DNA of 64,000 bases. Source: Dactylosporangium fulvum. GTDB taxonomy: Bacteria > Actinomycetota > Actinomycetes > Mycobacteriales > Micromonosporaceae. Under the pieces are notes generated by a model. It was not told the DNA's origin and searched no databases. It was given only the letters and a program-made list of their open reading frames with translations. Below, one piece after another: positions 1 through 7,297 of the stretch; within the stretch, counting starts at the first letter, position 1, and the number at the start of each line of letters is the position of its first letter. The position numbers and the translations under genes are program-made. Location of the stretch: contig NZ_CP073720.1 of assembly GCF_025137375.1 (NCBI RefSeq), positions 3,620,501-3,684,500 of the forward strand. Direction: 5' to 3'.

Positions 1-1167
1 CAGATCGAACGTCGGCGCCGCGTCCAGGTCGATCTGCCACTCGTGCTCGTCGTCGACACCGATGATCGGCGTCTCGACGATCCGAGCCAGCAGGTTCTCC
101 CACCACTCCCGACCCGTACGATCCCGCCGTTCGGCGGGCACGTCTTTGTAGTAGGTCGACGGTCGCTCAGCACGCTGGCCAACCAGGTCGCCCGGCACGC
201 AGATCCAGAACCGGTTGATGAACCCGGCCTCATCCATGACCTGATCCGACATGGCAGAGGCGAGGATGCCGGGCTGCGGCGACAGGAACATCGACAGCAC
301 GGCCCGCTTGATCGGCTTGGTCTCGCGGCTGATCCGCTCGGGCTCGTAGTAGCGGCCGTCGAACCCGACGAGCAGGACGCCGATGTTGCTGGCCTTCCCG
401 CCGTTGTAGAGGCCACCGGCGACGCGGAGGAACGTGCCCTCATCGTCGATGATCCCGCCCGTGCCCTCCGTCGTGGCGAGCTTGGCGCACAGCGCTTCGA
501 CGGTCACGTCGCCGTCGAAGAGCAGCCGCGGTGCGGCCGGCGGGTTCTTCGCCAACTCCTCGGCCTCGGCCTCCTTCGCAGTGGCCTGCGCCCGCAGGTT
601 CTCCTCTTCCTCCTTCTGTTCGAGGATCGACCGGGACGGGTTGGCCAGGCGGTTCGCCTGGGTGTGCAGCTCCTCAGCGTCTGCCTTGAGCCGGGCGATC
701 CGCTGCGCGACGGCCTCTTTGTGCTTCTCCTGGAACACCCGCATGGCCTTGTAGGCGCCTTTTCGCAGCTCGTCGACGGCCGGGGACTTGCTTGCACCCG
801 ACGCCATCGCGCAGACGACGTAGCCGTTGAGCGGCTGTCGCCAGTCGATGTCGCGGCGGACCATGAACCGCGGTCCAGCAAGCGTGTGCAGGATGCCGAT
901 CATCGTGAGTGCGGGAAGGTCGACCGGGACCTGCTTACGGACCGCGAGGTCTTCGACGTAGGTGCGCATCTGGCCGGGCAGGGCGTCGAGGGGGAACCGG
1001 CGCGCGTATCCGTGGCCAGCCACGAACGGGGTTGCGCCCAGACCGAGAGGTTTCTGCGCCTCCGGCGCGGTGCCCTGCCCGTTCTGCTTGGCGAGCTGGG
1101 CCGCGCCCTCGCGCTCGAACTGGTCACGCAGCGGACCCCAGGTGTCGTTGTCGAAGTCGCCGTTCAT
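1..1167 (-). CDS. DUF3987 (YfjI-like) replication-associated protein, C-terminus outside window
   Basis: At least 389 codons are open from ATG at 1167 to the left edge, with no stop inside the window, so the gene is partial. A PLDALPGQMRTYV segment (about residues 59-71) and a GASKSPAVDEL loop (about 124-134) match the N-terminal signature of DUF3987 proteins, where a GxxKSP loop stands in place of a normal P-loop. A Glu/Ala/Lys-rich coiled-coil insertion spans about 145-210, followed by a DDEG segment. DUF3987 proteins are usually found in replication modules of plasmids, ICEs and prophages, often beside primases. The function is not proven biochemically. The start overlaps the preceding frame as TCATGA with a G-rich stretch upstream. 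Confidence 0.82.
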   Translation of the reverse strand, partial: MNGDFDNDTWGPLRDQFEREGAAQLAKQNGQGTAPEAQKPLGLGATPFVAGHGYARRFPLDALPGQMRTYVEDLAVRKQVPVDLPALTMIGILHTLAGPRFMVRRDIDWRQPLNGYVVCAMASGASKSPAVDELRKGAYKAMRVFQEKHKEAVAQRIARLKADAEELHTQANRLANPSRSILEQKEEEENLRAQATAKEAEAEELAKNPPAAPRLLFDGDVTVEALCAKLATTEGTGGIIDDEGTFLRVAGGLYNGGKASNIGVLLVGFDGRYYEPERISRETKPIKRAVLSMFLSPQPGILASAMSDQVMDEAGFINRFWICVPGDLVGQRAERPSTYYKDVPAERRDRTGREWWENLLARIVETPIIGVDDEHEWQIDLDAAPTFDL

Positions 1168-1273
1168 GACGGCCCCCGCGCGCCGCCCGCCCGCGCGGAC
1201 TTGCCTGCGCGGACGGGCGACCAGGTGTGCAGCACGATCGGGACCCCTTTCCGGGTCGGCGGTGAGGGGTCGG

Positions 1274-1495
1274 TCAGGGAGTGGGGTGCTCGGCGTCGTC
1301 CCGCGTGCCGATCCATTCGGCACCGGATACCACGCCGGCCTCTGGTGTGAACACGAGCGACGGCGCCCAGCCATCGTCGATGAACTTCCGGGCCACGTCC
1401 GGCGGCAACCAGCGGTCGCCGCGCGCCGGGTCGGACATCCAGGTCGCGAGGTCGTCGGCGGTTGCGAACGGCACGCGCCGAATCTCGCGACCCAT
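1274..1495 (-). CDS. Small hypothetical protein (73 aa)
   Basis: Soluble, mixed-charge 73-residue protein with aromatic WLPPD and GWAPS segments and no membrane segment. Its ATG at 1495 shares a base with the TGA of the upstream 55-residue gene (TGATG), indicating translational coupling in a minus-strand operon that leads to the DUF3987 gene. No family recognised. Confidence 0.6.
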   Translation of the reverse strand: MGREIRRVPFATADDLATWMSDPARGDRWLPPDVARKFIDDGWAPSLVFTPEAGVVSGAEWIGTRDDAEHPTP

Positions 1496-1662
1496 CAGGC
1501 ACCGACCAGCACGCGGTCGAAGTGGATGAGGCCGCGGGCCTCGTTGAGGGCGTCGCGCAGGTCCCGGCGCTCGTACCGCTGCCGGAGCTCGGCGCGGGTG
1601 GCGCGGTGGCGCTCATCGGTGCTGGCGCGCGGGGCGGGGATCTTGTTACCGTTGGCGTACAT
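1495..1662 (-). CDS. Small basic hypothetical protein (55 aa)
   Basis: The start at 1662 is chosen because a perfect GGAGG lies about seven bases upstream; the further upstream starts have no ribosome binding site. The product is Arg-rich with an amphipathic helix (about residues 17-45). It overlaps the next gene by one base. It is probably a replication-module accessory protein; the function is unknown. Confidence 0.6.
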   Translation of the reverse strand: MYANGNKIPAPRASTDERHRATRAELRQRYERRDLRDALNEARGLIHFDRVLVGA

Positions 1663-1749
1663 GGTCGGACCTCCGTTGTCCGGTCTGGGCCCTCGCCCGC
1701 AGTGTTCGAGCACTGCGGAATCAGCGGGGGCCTGATGCTTTGGTGGGGG

Positions 1750-1983
1750 TCAGGCCGCCTTGACGGTCGGCTTGTTGCTGATGAACTGCTCCGGGTTCTT
1801 GCCGAGCGCCGCCGCGATGCGGACCAGCACTGCCGGCGAGCCGAGCTTTGTGCCCCGTTCGATCGAGCTGAGGTAGGGCGCACTGACGCCGACCGCCTCG
1901 GCGAGCTCGTAGAGCTTGAGTCCCTTGGCGTACCGGGCAGCGCGAATATCGGCTCCCTTGACGCCGATGATGTCGGTTGCCAT
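1750..1983 (-). CDS. XRE-family helix-turn-helix repressor (77 aa)
   Basis: Compact single-domain Cro/CI-type regulator. Residues about 10-65 form the five-helix XRE fold, with the turn in LAEAVGVSAPYLSSIERG. ATG 1983 is preferred because a predicted -10 (TACTAT) sits only seven to ten bases upstream, suggesting a leaderless mRNA. The gene is divergent from the XRE protein at 2030 across a 46-base region holding a tandem decamer, so it probably controls one or both promoters. It is the first gene of the minus-strand operon running into DUF3987. Confidence 0.85.
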   Translation of the reverse strand: MATDIIGVKGADIRAARYAKGLKLYELAEAVGVSAPYLSSIERGTKLGSPAVLVRIAAALGKNPEQFISNKPTVKAA

Positions 1984-2029
1984 GTCACCGATAGTACCTG
2001 AAGATAACTGAAGATAACAAGCCGCGACG
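1984..2029. promoter_or_regulatory. Divergent promoter region with tandem TGAAGATAAC decamer
   Basis: The decamer TGAAGATAAC occurs twice without a gap at 1999-2008 and 2009-2018. On the minus strand TTGTTA and TACTAT are spaced by 18 bases and end close to the ATG of the XRE gene, giving a plausible leaderless promoter that the decamers overlap. These are likely operator half-sites for one of the flanking XRE proteins (inference). Confidence 0.55.
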
Positions 2030-2857
2030 GTGTCGATCGGTGACGTCAGTGCAAGGATGGGCGGCGTGGGGTGGCAGGAAGTCGCAAACGCCGTGGTCAG
2101 CCGTCGAGTCGAGCTCGGCATGCAGACGCGCAAGAAGCTCGCCGAGAAGACGGGCCTGACGGTGAAAACCCTCGGTGAGATCGAGCGCGCGGACCGGACC
2201 AGCTACGACCCGGCGACGCTCGTCCGCGTCGAGCAGGCTCTCGAGTGGCCGGCCGGCACGATCCTCTCGATCGTTGGAGATCTGCCCCGGCCGGCCAGTG
2301 TTCCGCGCGCCGAGGTCCCACCGCCGTTGACGCCACTGCGGACAGACCCGGTGGTCGGCGACCTTGCCGACCTGCTGAACAACAAGTCGAAGCTGCCGCC
2401 CACGGTCAAACAGGCGCTCACCGACGCGGTCGAGCACCTCGTCGAGGCCGCGCACAAGATCCTGGCGGTCGCTGAGAAGACAGACGACCCGGAGGCCCTG
2501 GACCGGGTCATCGCCTCGATCGACCCGCACGCCACGTTCCCGACGCCCGGCCTGATGCTCGACGCGACGGTCCGCGCCGACATGGACGAACGGTCCCGGG
2601 CCGCCTTGGTCGACGGCATGAACTCGCTGCTGCATCTCGGCCAGCAGGCGATGCTGGCGCACAGCTACAAGTACGGTCCGACGCGCGAGGAGATCCTGCG
2701 CCAGGTCGAGGAGGCGCGGGCCGGCCGCGGTGATGTGCCGACGTACGGCGCCGGGGCACGGCAGGGCAGCCCCGGGGGGATCGGGCTGCGAGCCGGTCGT
2801 CGCGGTAGTGGCCCGGGGGTTGGAGGCCAACCGCAGGGGCCATACGGGATGGGGTGA
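2030..2857 (+). CDS. XRE-family HTH protein with helical and disordered C-terminus
   Basis: 275 residues from GTG 2030; ATG 2057 is an equally acceptable start. The XRE domain occupies about residues 15-75, with the recognition turn around LAEKTGLTVKTLGEIERA. A Pro-rich linker, an alpha-helical middle (about 110-235) and a Gly-rich low-complexity tail follow. It is divergent from the small XRE repressor and is probably a plasmid or phage regulator. It stands alone: the next gene has its own promoter. Confidence 0.7.
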   Translation: MSIGDVSARMGGVGWQEVANAVVSRRVELGMQTRKKLAEKTGLTVKTLGEIERADRTSYDPATLVRVEQALEWPAGTILSIVGDLPRPASVPRAEVPPPLTPLRTDPVVGDLADLLNNKSKLPPTVKQALTDAVEHLVEAAHKILAVAEKTDDPEALDRVIASIDPHATFPTPGLMLDATVRADMDERSRAALVDGMNSLLHLGQQAMLAHSYKYGPTREEILRQVEEARAGRGDVPTYGAGARQGSPGGIGLRAGRRGSGPGVGGQPQGPYGMG

Positions 2858-2911
2858 GCGTGCTGGTAGGCGAACCGCGCTGTGTTGGGTCATGACGCCG
2901 GCACCGCCCTT

Positions 2912-2971
2912 CCTCACCATGTCAACTGCAACCTGTTGACATGGTGAGGCTGTCAACCTAGACTTGTTGAC
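2912..2971 (+). promoter_or_regulatory. Promoter overlaid by two GTCAAC-N8-GTTGAC operators
   Basis: A near-consensus promoter is visible: TTGACA at 2936-2941, a 17-base spacer, and TAGACT at 2959-2964. The ATG at 2972 falls at the expected transcription start, so the mRNA should be leaderless. Two palindromes GTCAAC-N8-GTTGAC (2921-2940 and 2952-2971), spaced 31 bases apart, cover the -35 and -10. The first extends to perfect 15-base arms (2912-2926 and 2935-2949). Tight repression by a dimeric regulator is the simplest reading. Confidence 0.75.
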
Positions 2972-3265
2972 ATGAGCGGGATGAGCACCTACCACTACTT
3001 CGAGGCATGCGGGTTCGTCTCCGAACCGTTCCAGGCCACCGACCTGGCAGCCGCCGAAGCCCACGTTATGCAGGCGTTCCGGAACCCCGCCAACCCCGAC
3101 TTCGACGACGACGACGGCGGAATCATGGGATTCGACGGTGAGTGGTGGGAATGCGAGGCCACCTTCGAAGGGGACACCGCACACAACCCCGCCAACGCCG
3201 ACCGCCTCGCCGCAGCCATCAACGCGCTGACCGGCCCGGACGCGCCGACCCCGGGCGGCCCGTGA
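2972..3265 (+). CDS. Hypothetical acidic protein (97 aa)
   Basis: Acidic protein with an Asp run near residue 45 and a WWECEATFEG segment. No domain recognised. The ATG coincides with the predicted +1 of a strong promoter. It is the first gene of a four-gene-plus operon; its TGA overlaps the next ATG (TGATG). Confidence 0.7.
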   Translation: MSGMSTYHYFEACGFVSEPFQATDLAAAEAHVMQAFRNPANPDFDDDDGGIMGFDGEWWECEATFEGDTAHNPANADRLAAAINALTGPDAPTPGGP

Positions 3266-3705
3266 TGACCGGCCTCGACCCGGCCGCCGCCCAGCTTGAG
3301 GACGAGCTGGGCGGCCTTGCCGCACGCATCGGCGCGGTCCTCGGCACCGACCTGCAACTCGCCCTCGGCGAGCGGGCACAGTCGCGCGCCGCCGGGCTGG
3401 TCGCTCAGCTCGCCGACGGGGACCTGGCCGACGAGACCGCCACCGACCTGCTCGCACTGCTGTGGCCGGACGATCCCGACCTCGAGTGGTGGCGCACCCC
3501 GCTCGGGCTGCTCGTCGCGCCCACGGCAGCCCGGGAGGAGGATGCGCCGGGCTGGTCGCGGTCCGAGACAGCCCGGGTACTGGGGGTGTCGCCGGGCACG
3601 GTCGCGCAGCTCGGCGCGCGGGGCACGCTGGAACAGGCGGACGGCGGCGGGTTCAGCCGCCGCTCCGTGCTCACCCGGCTCATCCGGCTCGCCGGCCAGC
3701 GGTGA
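3265..3705 (+). CDS. HTH DNA-binding protein (146 aa)
   Basis: The start at ATG 3265 overlaps the upstream stop; GTG 3262 is also possible. The N-terminal about 90 residues are helical and Ala/Leu-rich. The C-terminal part has a MerR/excisionase-like helix-turn-helix: SETARVLGVSPGTVAQLGARG followed by a small wing. It ends in a GTGA overlap with the MucR-type gene, so the two are coupled. Likely an element-encoded regulator. Confidence 0.65.
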   Translation: MTGLDPAAAQLEDELGGLAARIGAVLGTDLQLALGERAQSRAAGLVAQLADGDLADETATDLLALLWPDDPDLEWWRTPLGLLVAPTAAREEDAPGWSRSETARVLGVSPGTVAQLGARGTLEQADGGGFSRRSVLTRLIRLAGQR

Positions 3706-4733
3706 AACCCTCGACGGCGGCACAGATCAGCGCCCAGGCCGGGGCACTCTACCGACAGGGCCGCACGATCGCGCAGATCGCCGCCGAGCTGGGCGTCACC
3801 AAGGTAGTGGCCCGCCGCGCCGTCACCCTCTCCGGGACGCCCCTGCGCAACGACCGGCTCAGGACGAAACCCGCCGAGGACCGAACCGCGGCGCGGGTCA
3901 GCGCCGAGGTGGCGCGACTGTACGCGTCCGGACTCAAGATTCGGCAGATCGCGGCCGAGCTGCGCATGGCCCCGGACACGGTGATGCGCGGCCTGGATCT
4001 GGCCGGGGTCGCCCGGAATCTCGGCCCGGTGCGGGGCGCCCGGCCCGAGGCCCCACTGGACGTTCCCAGTCACGACATGCGCGGGTATCGGCTCGGCTGC
4101 CGCTGCACGGTGTGCCGGGCCGCGAACACCGACAACGTCGCCGCGCAGCGGGTCCGGCGGAAACTCCGGCAGGCGCGACAGGCCAGCGTGCTGCCACCCG
4201 AGGAAGAGTGGCGCACCAGCGACGGCATCCGCTGCCTGGAATGCGGGGTGTGGAAAAAGGCCCTCGGCCGGCACCTGCCCGTGCACGGCCTGGACGCCGA
4301 CGAGTACCGGCGGCGGTGGGGGATGCGGCAACGCCAGCCGCTCACATCCCGCGAACTGTCAGACGTACGGCGTGAGATCGCGGTCGACACCGGCGGACCG
4401 GACCGGCTGCGTGCCCTCGCCCCGCAGGTCGCGCCGATCGCAGCCGCCGCGCGGGTAGGCCGGGAACGGCGGGAGCAGGAACGCCGGTCGGTGCGTGCCG
4501 GGCAGCAGCGGGCGGCGGACCAGCGCAGCGCCGACGCGGACCAGCGCGCCGACGCGGCAGCTCGCGGTCTGGGCCACCGGGATGTGGCCGACTACATGCG
4601 CCGCCGCTACCTGGACGAGGGGCAGCCGATGCGGGTGCTCGTCGCCGAGCTCGGCGTCAACAAGCAGGTGGTCGGCCGGCTGATGGACCTTCATGGGGTG
4701 AGGCGGCGTGGACCTGGCCCGCCGCCGACCTGA
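3702..4733 (+). CDS. MucR/Ros-type zinc-finger transcriptional regulator with flanking HTH motifs
   Basis: 343 residues from GTG 3702. Two resolvase-like HTH segments sit at the N-terminus (QIAAELGVTK and QIAAELRMAP). A CRCTVCRAAN motif of actinobacterial mobile-element proteins follows (about residue 130). Next is a Ros/MucR finger, C-x2-C-x9-H-x3-H in CLECGVWKKALGRHLPVH, followed by the family's EYRRRWGM. A charged coiled region and a third HTH-like segment close the protein. MucR/Ros proteins are DNA-binding regulators. The several DNA-binding modules in one chain are unusual. Confidence 0.78.
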   Translation: MKPSTAAQISAQAGALYRQGRTIAQIAAELGVTKVVARRAVTLSGTPLRNDRLRTKPAEDRTAARVSAEVARLYASGLKIRQIAAELRMAPDTVMRGLDLAGVARNLGPVRGARPEAPLDVPSHDMRGYRLGCRCTVCRAANTDNVAAQRVRRKLRQARQASVLPPEEEWRTSDGIRCLECGVWKKALGRHLPVHGLDADEYRRRWGMRQRQPLTSRELSDVRREIAVDTGGPDRLRALAPQVAPIAAAARVGRERREQERRSVRAGQQRAADQRSADADQRADAAARGLGHRDVADYMRRRYLDEGQPMRVLVAELGVNKQVVGRLMDLHGVRRRGPGPPPT

Positions 4734-4821
4734 GGGTCGGGCGATACGCGGCCGTTGATCGGCGCCCATCACGACCTGACCGTCCGATCCGTTCCGGGCC
4801 TGACGGGTGCACCATCCGGCG

Positions 4822-5031
4822 ATGACCCTCACCCGCGTCGCTTCCGCGTGCGACCCGGGGCTGTTTCCGCCGAACCTGATGCTGGCGAAGATCCGGCAGT
4901 TGGTGCGGCGCGGTGTGCTCGACGGGTGTGCGTGCGGGTGCCGGGGTGACCTGGCCCGGCCGGGTGCGGCGCTGGGTGTCGCGTTGTCGTCGCCGGCCCT
5001 GTATCGGCTGGTGCGGGGATCGACGCGATGA
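4822..5031 (+). CDS. Small Cys-containing hypothetical protein (69 aa)
   Basis: A CACGC cluster at about residues 32-37 and a basic C-terminus; no family recognised. ATG 4822 gives a protein-like sequence, and the stop overlaps the next start (ATGA). It lies 88 bases after the MucR-type gene, in the same direction. Confidence 0.5.
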   Translation: MTLTRVASACDPGLFPPNLMLAKIRQLVRRGVLDGCACGCRGDLARPGAALGVALSSPALYRLVRGSTR

Positions 5032-5237
5032 GCACCTGGGCTGACGGCGTCTGGGCGGCCCTCGGCGCCACGCTCGCCGAGCCGCTTCACAAGGCGTTCC
5101 GCGATCATCTCGACGAGCATCGGTGCGGCACTGGCGACTATCGCAGCCCGCACTACGTCGGCGGGTTCGCGCACTGCCCGGCGGCGATGGAGCTGTGGGA
5201 GTTGCTGCCCGACGGTGACCGCATCGTGCTTGGTTGA
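5028..5237 (+). CDS. Small hypothetical protein (69 aa)
   Basis: Its start overlaps the upstream stop by four bases. The segment DHLDEHRCGTGDYRSPHYVGGFAHC contains His/Cys residues that could bind a metal, but no known finger is recognised. It ends with ELLPDGDRIVLG. Probably real, given composition and coupling. Confidence 0.55.
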   Translation: MSTWADGVWAALGATLAEPLHKAFRDHLDEHRCGTGDYRSPHYVGGFAHCPAAMELWELLPDGDRIVLG

Positions 5238-5252
5238 GAGCGGGCGGCTGGC

Positions 5253-5423
5253 GTGGCCCGGATGCTCGGGGTGTGCCGGCGGGACTGGTGTCCGTATTGC
5301 CGGTCGCGGGGGTTCGGACTGGACTGCCCGTCGACGGCGCGGGACAAGAAGGCGGAGCGGCAGAGGGAGAAGTGGGCGTGGCGACGGGAGCTAGGTGTAG
5401 ACGTGTCTACAGTTCGTCTGTAG
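5253..5423 (+). CDS. Small zinc-ribbon-like basic protein (56 aa)
   Basis: GTG 5253 or ATG 5262. CRRDWCPYCRSRG plus a later Cys gives a C-x5-C-x2-C pattern, followed by a strongly basic helix (ARDKKAERQREK). Similar tiny proteins are frequent in actinophages and plasmids. The 3' end overlaps the operator/promoter of the next gene, so the two compete for the same DNA. Confidence 0.5.
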   Translation: MARMLGVCRRDWCPYCRSRGFGLDCPSTARDKKAERQREKWAWRRELGVDVSTVRL

Positions 5424-5433
5424 ACTCATCTAC
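5397..5433 (+). promoter_or_regulatory. Leaderless promoter with two GTAGA palindromes
   Basis: TAGACG (5398-5403), 17 bases, then TAGACT (5421-5426), with the ATG at 5434 at the expected +1. GTAGAC-GT-GTCTAC (5397-5410) and GTAGA-CTCA-TCTAC (5420-5433) are palindromes centred on the -35 and -10 elements, a layout like that of the 2912-2971 promoter but with a different sequence. Likely bound by a dimeric repressor. Confidence 0.65.
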
Positions 5434-5808
5434 ATGACGCAGACGTACTTCCGAGTCCAGAGCGGCGACCGCCCGGCGAGCGACCTCCTCGACGCCGAGC
5501 AGCAGATCTCCCGCGCATGGGGCAAGGACCACCTCGAAGACCGCGGCACCGACCGCGTCGGCGTCTCCGTCTGCGCCACCCGCGAAGAGCTCGCCCAGTA
5601 CCTCGCCACCTACGGCGCCGGCATCCCCTACGGCATGCCCGGCTGGGTCCTCGTCGAGCTGCGCGGCGACATCAGCGACGACCAGCCCCTCGACTCCGAG
5701 GGTGGCGAACTCCTCGTCCACCCCACCGAGATCATGTCGGTCGCCGCGATCGACGACGAGTTCTTCGACCTGATCGGTGCCGCCTACGACACCGCGATGG
5801 GAGTGTGA
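5434..5808 (+). CDS. Hypothetical acidic protein (124 aa)
   Basis: Soluble protein with an FRVQSGDRPASDLLDAE opening and an acidic C-terminal half. No domain assigned. It is driven by its own palindrome-covered promoter, and its ATG is probably the 5' end of the mRNA. It is followed after three bases by the next gene, forming a two-gene operon. Confidence 0.7.
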   Translation: MTQTYFRVQSGDRPASDLLDAEQQISRAWGKDHLEDRGTDRVGVSVCATREELAQYLATYGAGIPYGMPGWVLVELRGDISDDQPLDSEGGELLVHPTEIMSVAAIDDEFFDLIGAAYDTAMGV

Positions 5809-5811
5809 CCC

Positions 5812-6168
5812 GTGCCCAGCGACGACCTGATGGCCTGGCTCGGCCCGGCCGCCGACGAACTCACCGCCGAGCAGATCGACCTCGTGGCCGAAGCCTCCCG
5901 CGAGATCGACGAACGGTACCCGGACCCCGACGAGCAGCCCGAGCGCGACGCGGCCCAGTCCGCCACCGTCCAGTACCTACTCGGCGAAACCACGCCCGAA
6001 GACGCCAACCGCGCCCTGATCGCCGCCCGGCTCGCCGAGGCCCGCGCGTACGCGGCCGCGCTTCAGGTCGCCGTCATGGCCCACCGGTCCGGCACGGCTG
6101 AGGCCGCCGCTGCACGGCTGGCCGGCGTCGACCGGATGAGCCTGCGCAAGGCTCTGGGGAAGCGCTAA
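5812..6168 (+). CDS. Helical hypothetical protein (118 aa)
   Basis: Starts at GTG 5812. Entirely alpha-helical prediction by eye. The C-terminus AAAARLAGVDRMSLRKALGKR resembles an HTH recognition segment. It is convergent with the toxin gene at 6173, with only four bases between the stops. Possibly a small regulator. Confidence 0.6.
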   Translation: MPSDDLMAWLGPAADELTAEQIDLVAEASREIDERYPDPDEQPERDAAQSATVQYLLGETTPEDANRALIAARLAEARAYAAALQVAVMAHRSGTAEAAAARLAGVDRMSLRKALGKR

Positions 6169-6172
6169 CCGG

Positions 6173-6556
6173 TCAGTCCTCGATCAACACAGTGTCGATC
6201 CCATCCCCGTACGCGTCCGGGTTGAGGGTCGCTACATACCAGACGTCGCCCTGCGCGACCAGGAGCGCCGCAGCGCCCGCACCGGCACTGCCGAACAGGG
6301 CTGCCGCCGACGCGTGGGCCTTCCACTCGGCGGCGTCCAAACCGACGACCACCGCGGACGGGTGCCCGGCGAGGACGTCCAGCATCGGCCACGACGCCTC
6401 ATCCAACTGCAGGCCCGCCTCGACCAGGCACGCCGCGGGCACCGCGAACCGGCGTTTCTCCTCGGCGACCTCGCCCAGCAGTTCACCGAGCCCCGTCGAC
6501 CCGGCGACGTAGGCGAGAACAGCGGAGGTGTCGAGGGTGAGCTGCGCGTCGATCAC
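6173..6556 (-). CDS. PIN-domain ribonuclease toxin, VapC-like
   Basis: 127 residues from GTG 6556. The PIN fold is indicated by TLDTSAVLAYV (first catalytic Asp, residue about 9), PAACLVEAG (Glu) and YVATLNPDAYG at the C-terminal active site. The usual third acid between these is replaced by an Ala-rich helix, which is also seen in some actinobacterial PIN proteins. VapC toxins cleave RNA in a Mg-dependent way and are neutralised by VapB. The start overlaps the antitoxin stop as GTGA, the classic VapBC arrangement. Confidence 0.8.
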   Translation of the reverse strand: MIDAQLTLDTSAVLAYVAGSTGLGELLGEVAEEKRRFAVPAACLVEAGLQLDEASWPMLDVLAGHPSAVVVGLDAAEWKAHASAAALFGSAGAGAAALLVAQGDVWYVATLNPDAYGDGIDTVLIED

Positions 6557-6729
6557 GCGGCGTTGATCTGGGCGAGGAGGGCCTTGCGGCGCTGCTCCCG
6601 CTCCTCGGGTGTCCACCTGGCGTCGAGCTCGTCGAGCTTCGCGCGCATCCGGGCACGGCCGGCGGCAGTGATGAGCACGCCACGCTCGTCGACGTAGTCG
6701 CCGCGGGTATCGCGCTGCTGGTCGGCCAT
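6553..6729 (-). CDS. VapB-like antitoxin (58 aa)
   Basis: Small gene directly upstream of the PIN toxin, overlapping it by four bases. The product starts MADQQRDTRGDYVDERG and has a charged helical middle (RARMRAKLDELDARW) and an Ala/Asn end. Helical, basic and acidic in turn, it fits the toxin-binding part of a short antitoxin. No N-terminal DNA-binding fold is obvious, so autoregulation may rely on the HTH gene at 7294. Confidence 0.7.
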   Translation of the reverse strand: MADQQRDTRGDYVDERGVLITAAGRARMRAKLDELDARWTPEEREQRRKALLAQINAA

Positions 6730-6760
6730 GACTCGAGGGTAACTGCTCGGGGTCGCCGGG

Positions 6761-7297
6761 TCACGTGGTCAGCGGCTCGCGGATAGGGTTCAGGATCTGG
6801 CGGATCGTCTCACGGCTGTAGCCGGTCTCTCTCACGATGTCCGCCTGTTTCATACCCTCGGCCGCCGCGGCGCGGATGGCTTCGTTGCGCTCTTCGATGG
6901 CGATCCGAAGTCCCTCGTTGTAGGCCGCGATGGCGATGGCCAGCGGGTCGCTGGAGTCTGTTGCCGCGGGGGCAGCTGGCTGTGGTCGAGATGCCGGGTC
7001 TCGCCAAGGCTGGGTGAGGTAGGCGTCGACGGCTGCTCCCGTGAGGAGGCCGGGTCGTCCGAGCATGGTGTTGCACCGGGAGCAGAGTAGGCCGCGTACC
7101 GCCCACTTTCCTGCCGACTGTTCGTGATCCACATGCAGGAAGCCATGTGGCGTGCCCTCGCCGGCGATGCCGCAGATCTCGCAGTGTCCTTCGGTGCGAC
7201 TCCAGAGCTGGTCGAAATCAGTGCAGGTCAGCTCGTAGTTCAGGTGGGCGCAGCGGAGGTGGTAAGCGGCGGGCGTGCGTGGCATCGGCACGATCAC
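6761..7297 (-). CDS. HNH endonuclease, recombination endonuclease VII-like, with C-terminal HTH
   Basis: 178 residues from GTG 7297 (ATG 7285 possible). CEICGIAG, HVDHEQSAGKWAVRGLLCSRCN and a following LG reproduce the endonuclease VII zinc/HNH core (two CxxC pairs plus DH, about residues 39-80). The last 60 residues form an HTH (MKQADIVRETGYSRETIRQIL). Phage endonuclease VII resolves branched DNA; here a nicking or restriction-like role is equally possible. Its C-terminal HTH resembles that of the upstream 77-residue gene. Confidence 0.8.
   Translation of the reverse strand: MIVPMPRTPAAYHLRCAHLNYELTCTDFDQLWSRTEGHCEICGIAGEGTPHGFLHVDHEQSAGKWAVRGLLCSRCNTMLGRPGLLTGAAVDAYLTQPWRDPASRPQPAAPAATDSSDPLAIAIAAYNEGLRIAIEERNEAIRAAAAEGMKQADIVRETGYSRETIRQILNPIREPLTT

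Noticed and set aside
43..1350. 435-codon plus-strand open frame at the left edge
   Set aside because: It is antisense to the DUF3987 gene, whose minus-strand product has recognisable motifs and normal composition; the plus frame gives Arg/Val/Asp-rich unspecific sequence.
1985..3457. 490-codon minus-strand frame
   Set aside because: Covers the XRE gene, a strong plus-strand promoter and coupled plus-strand genes; non-protein-like composition.
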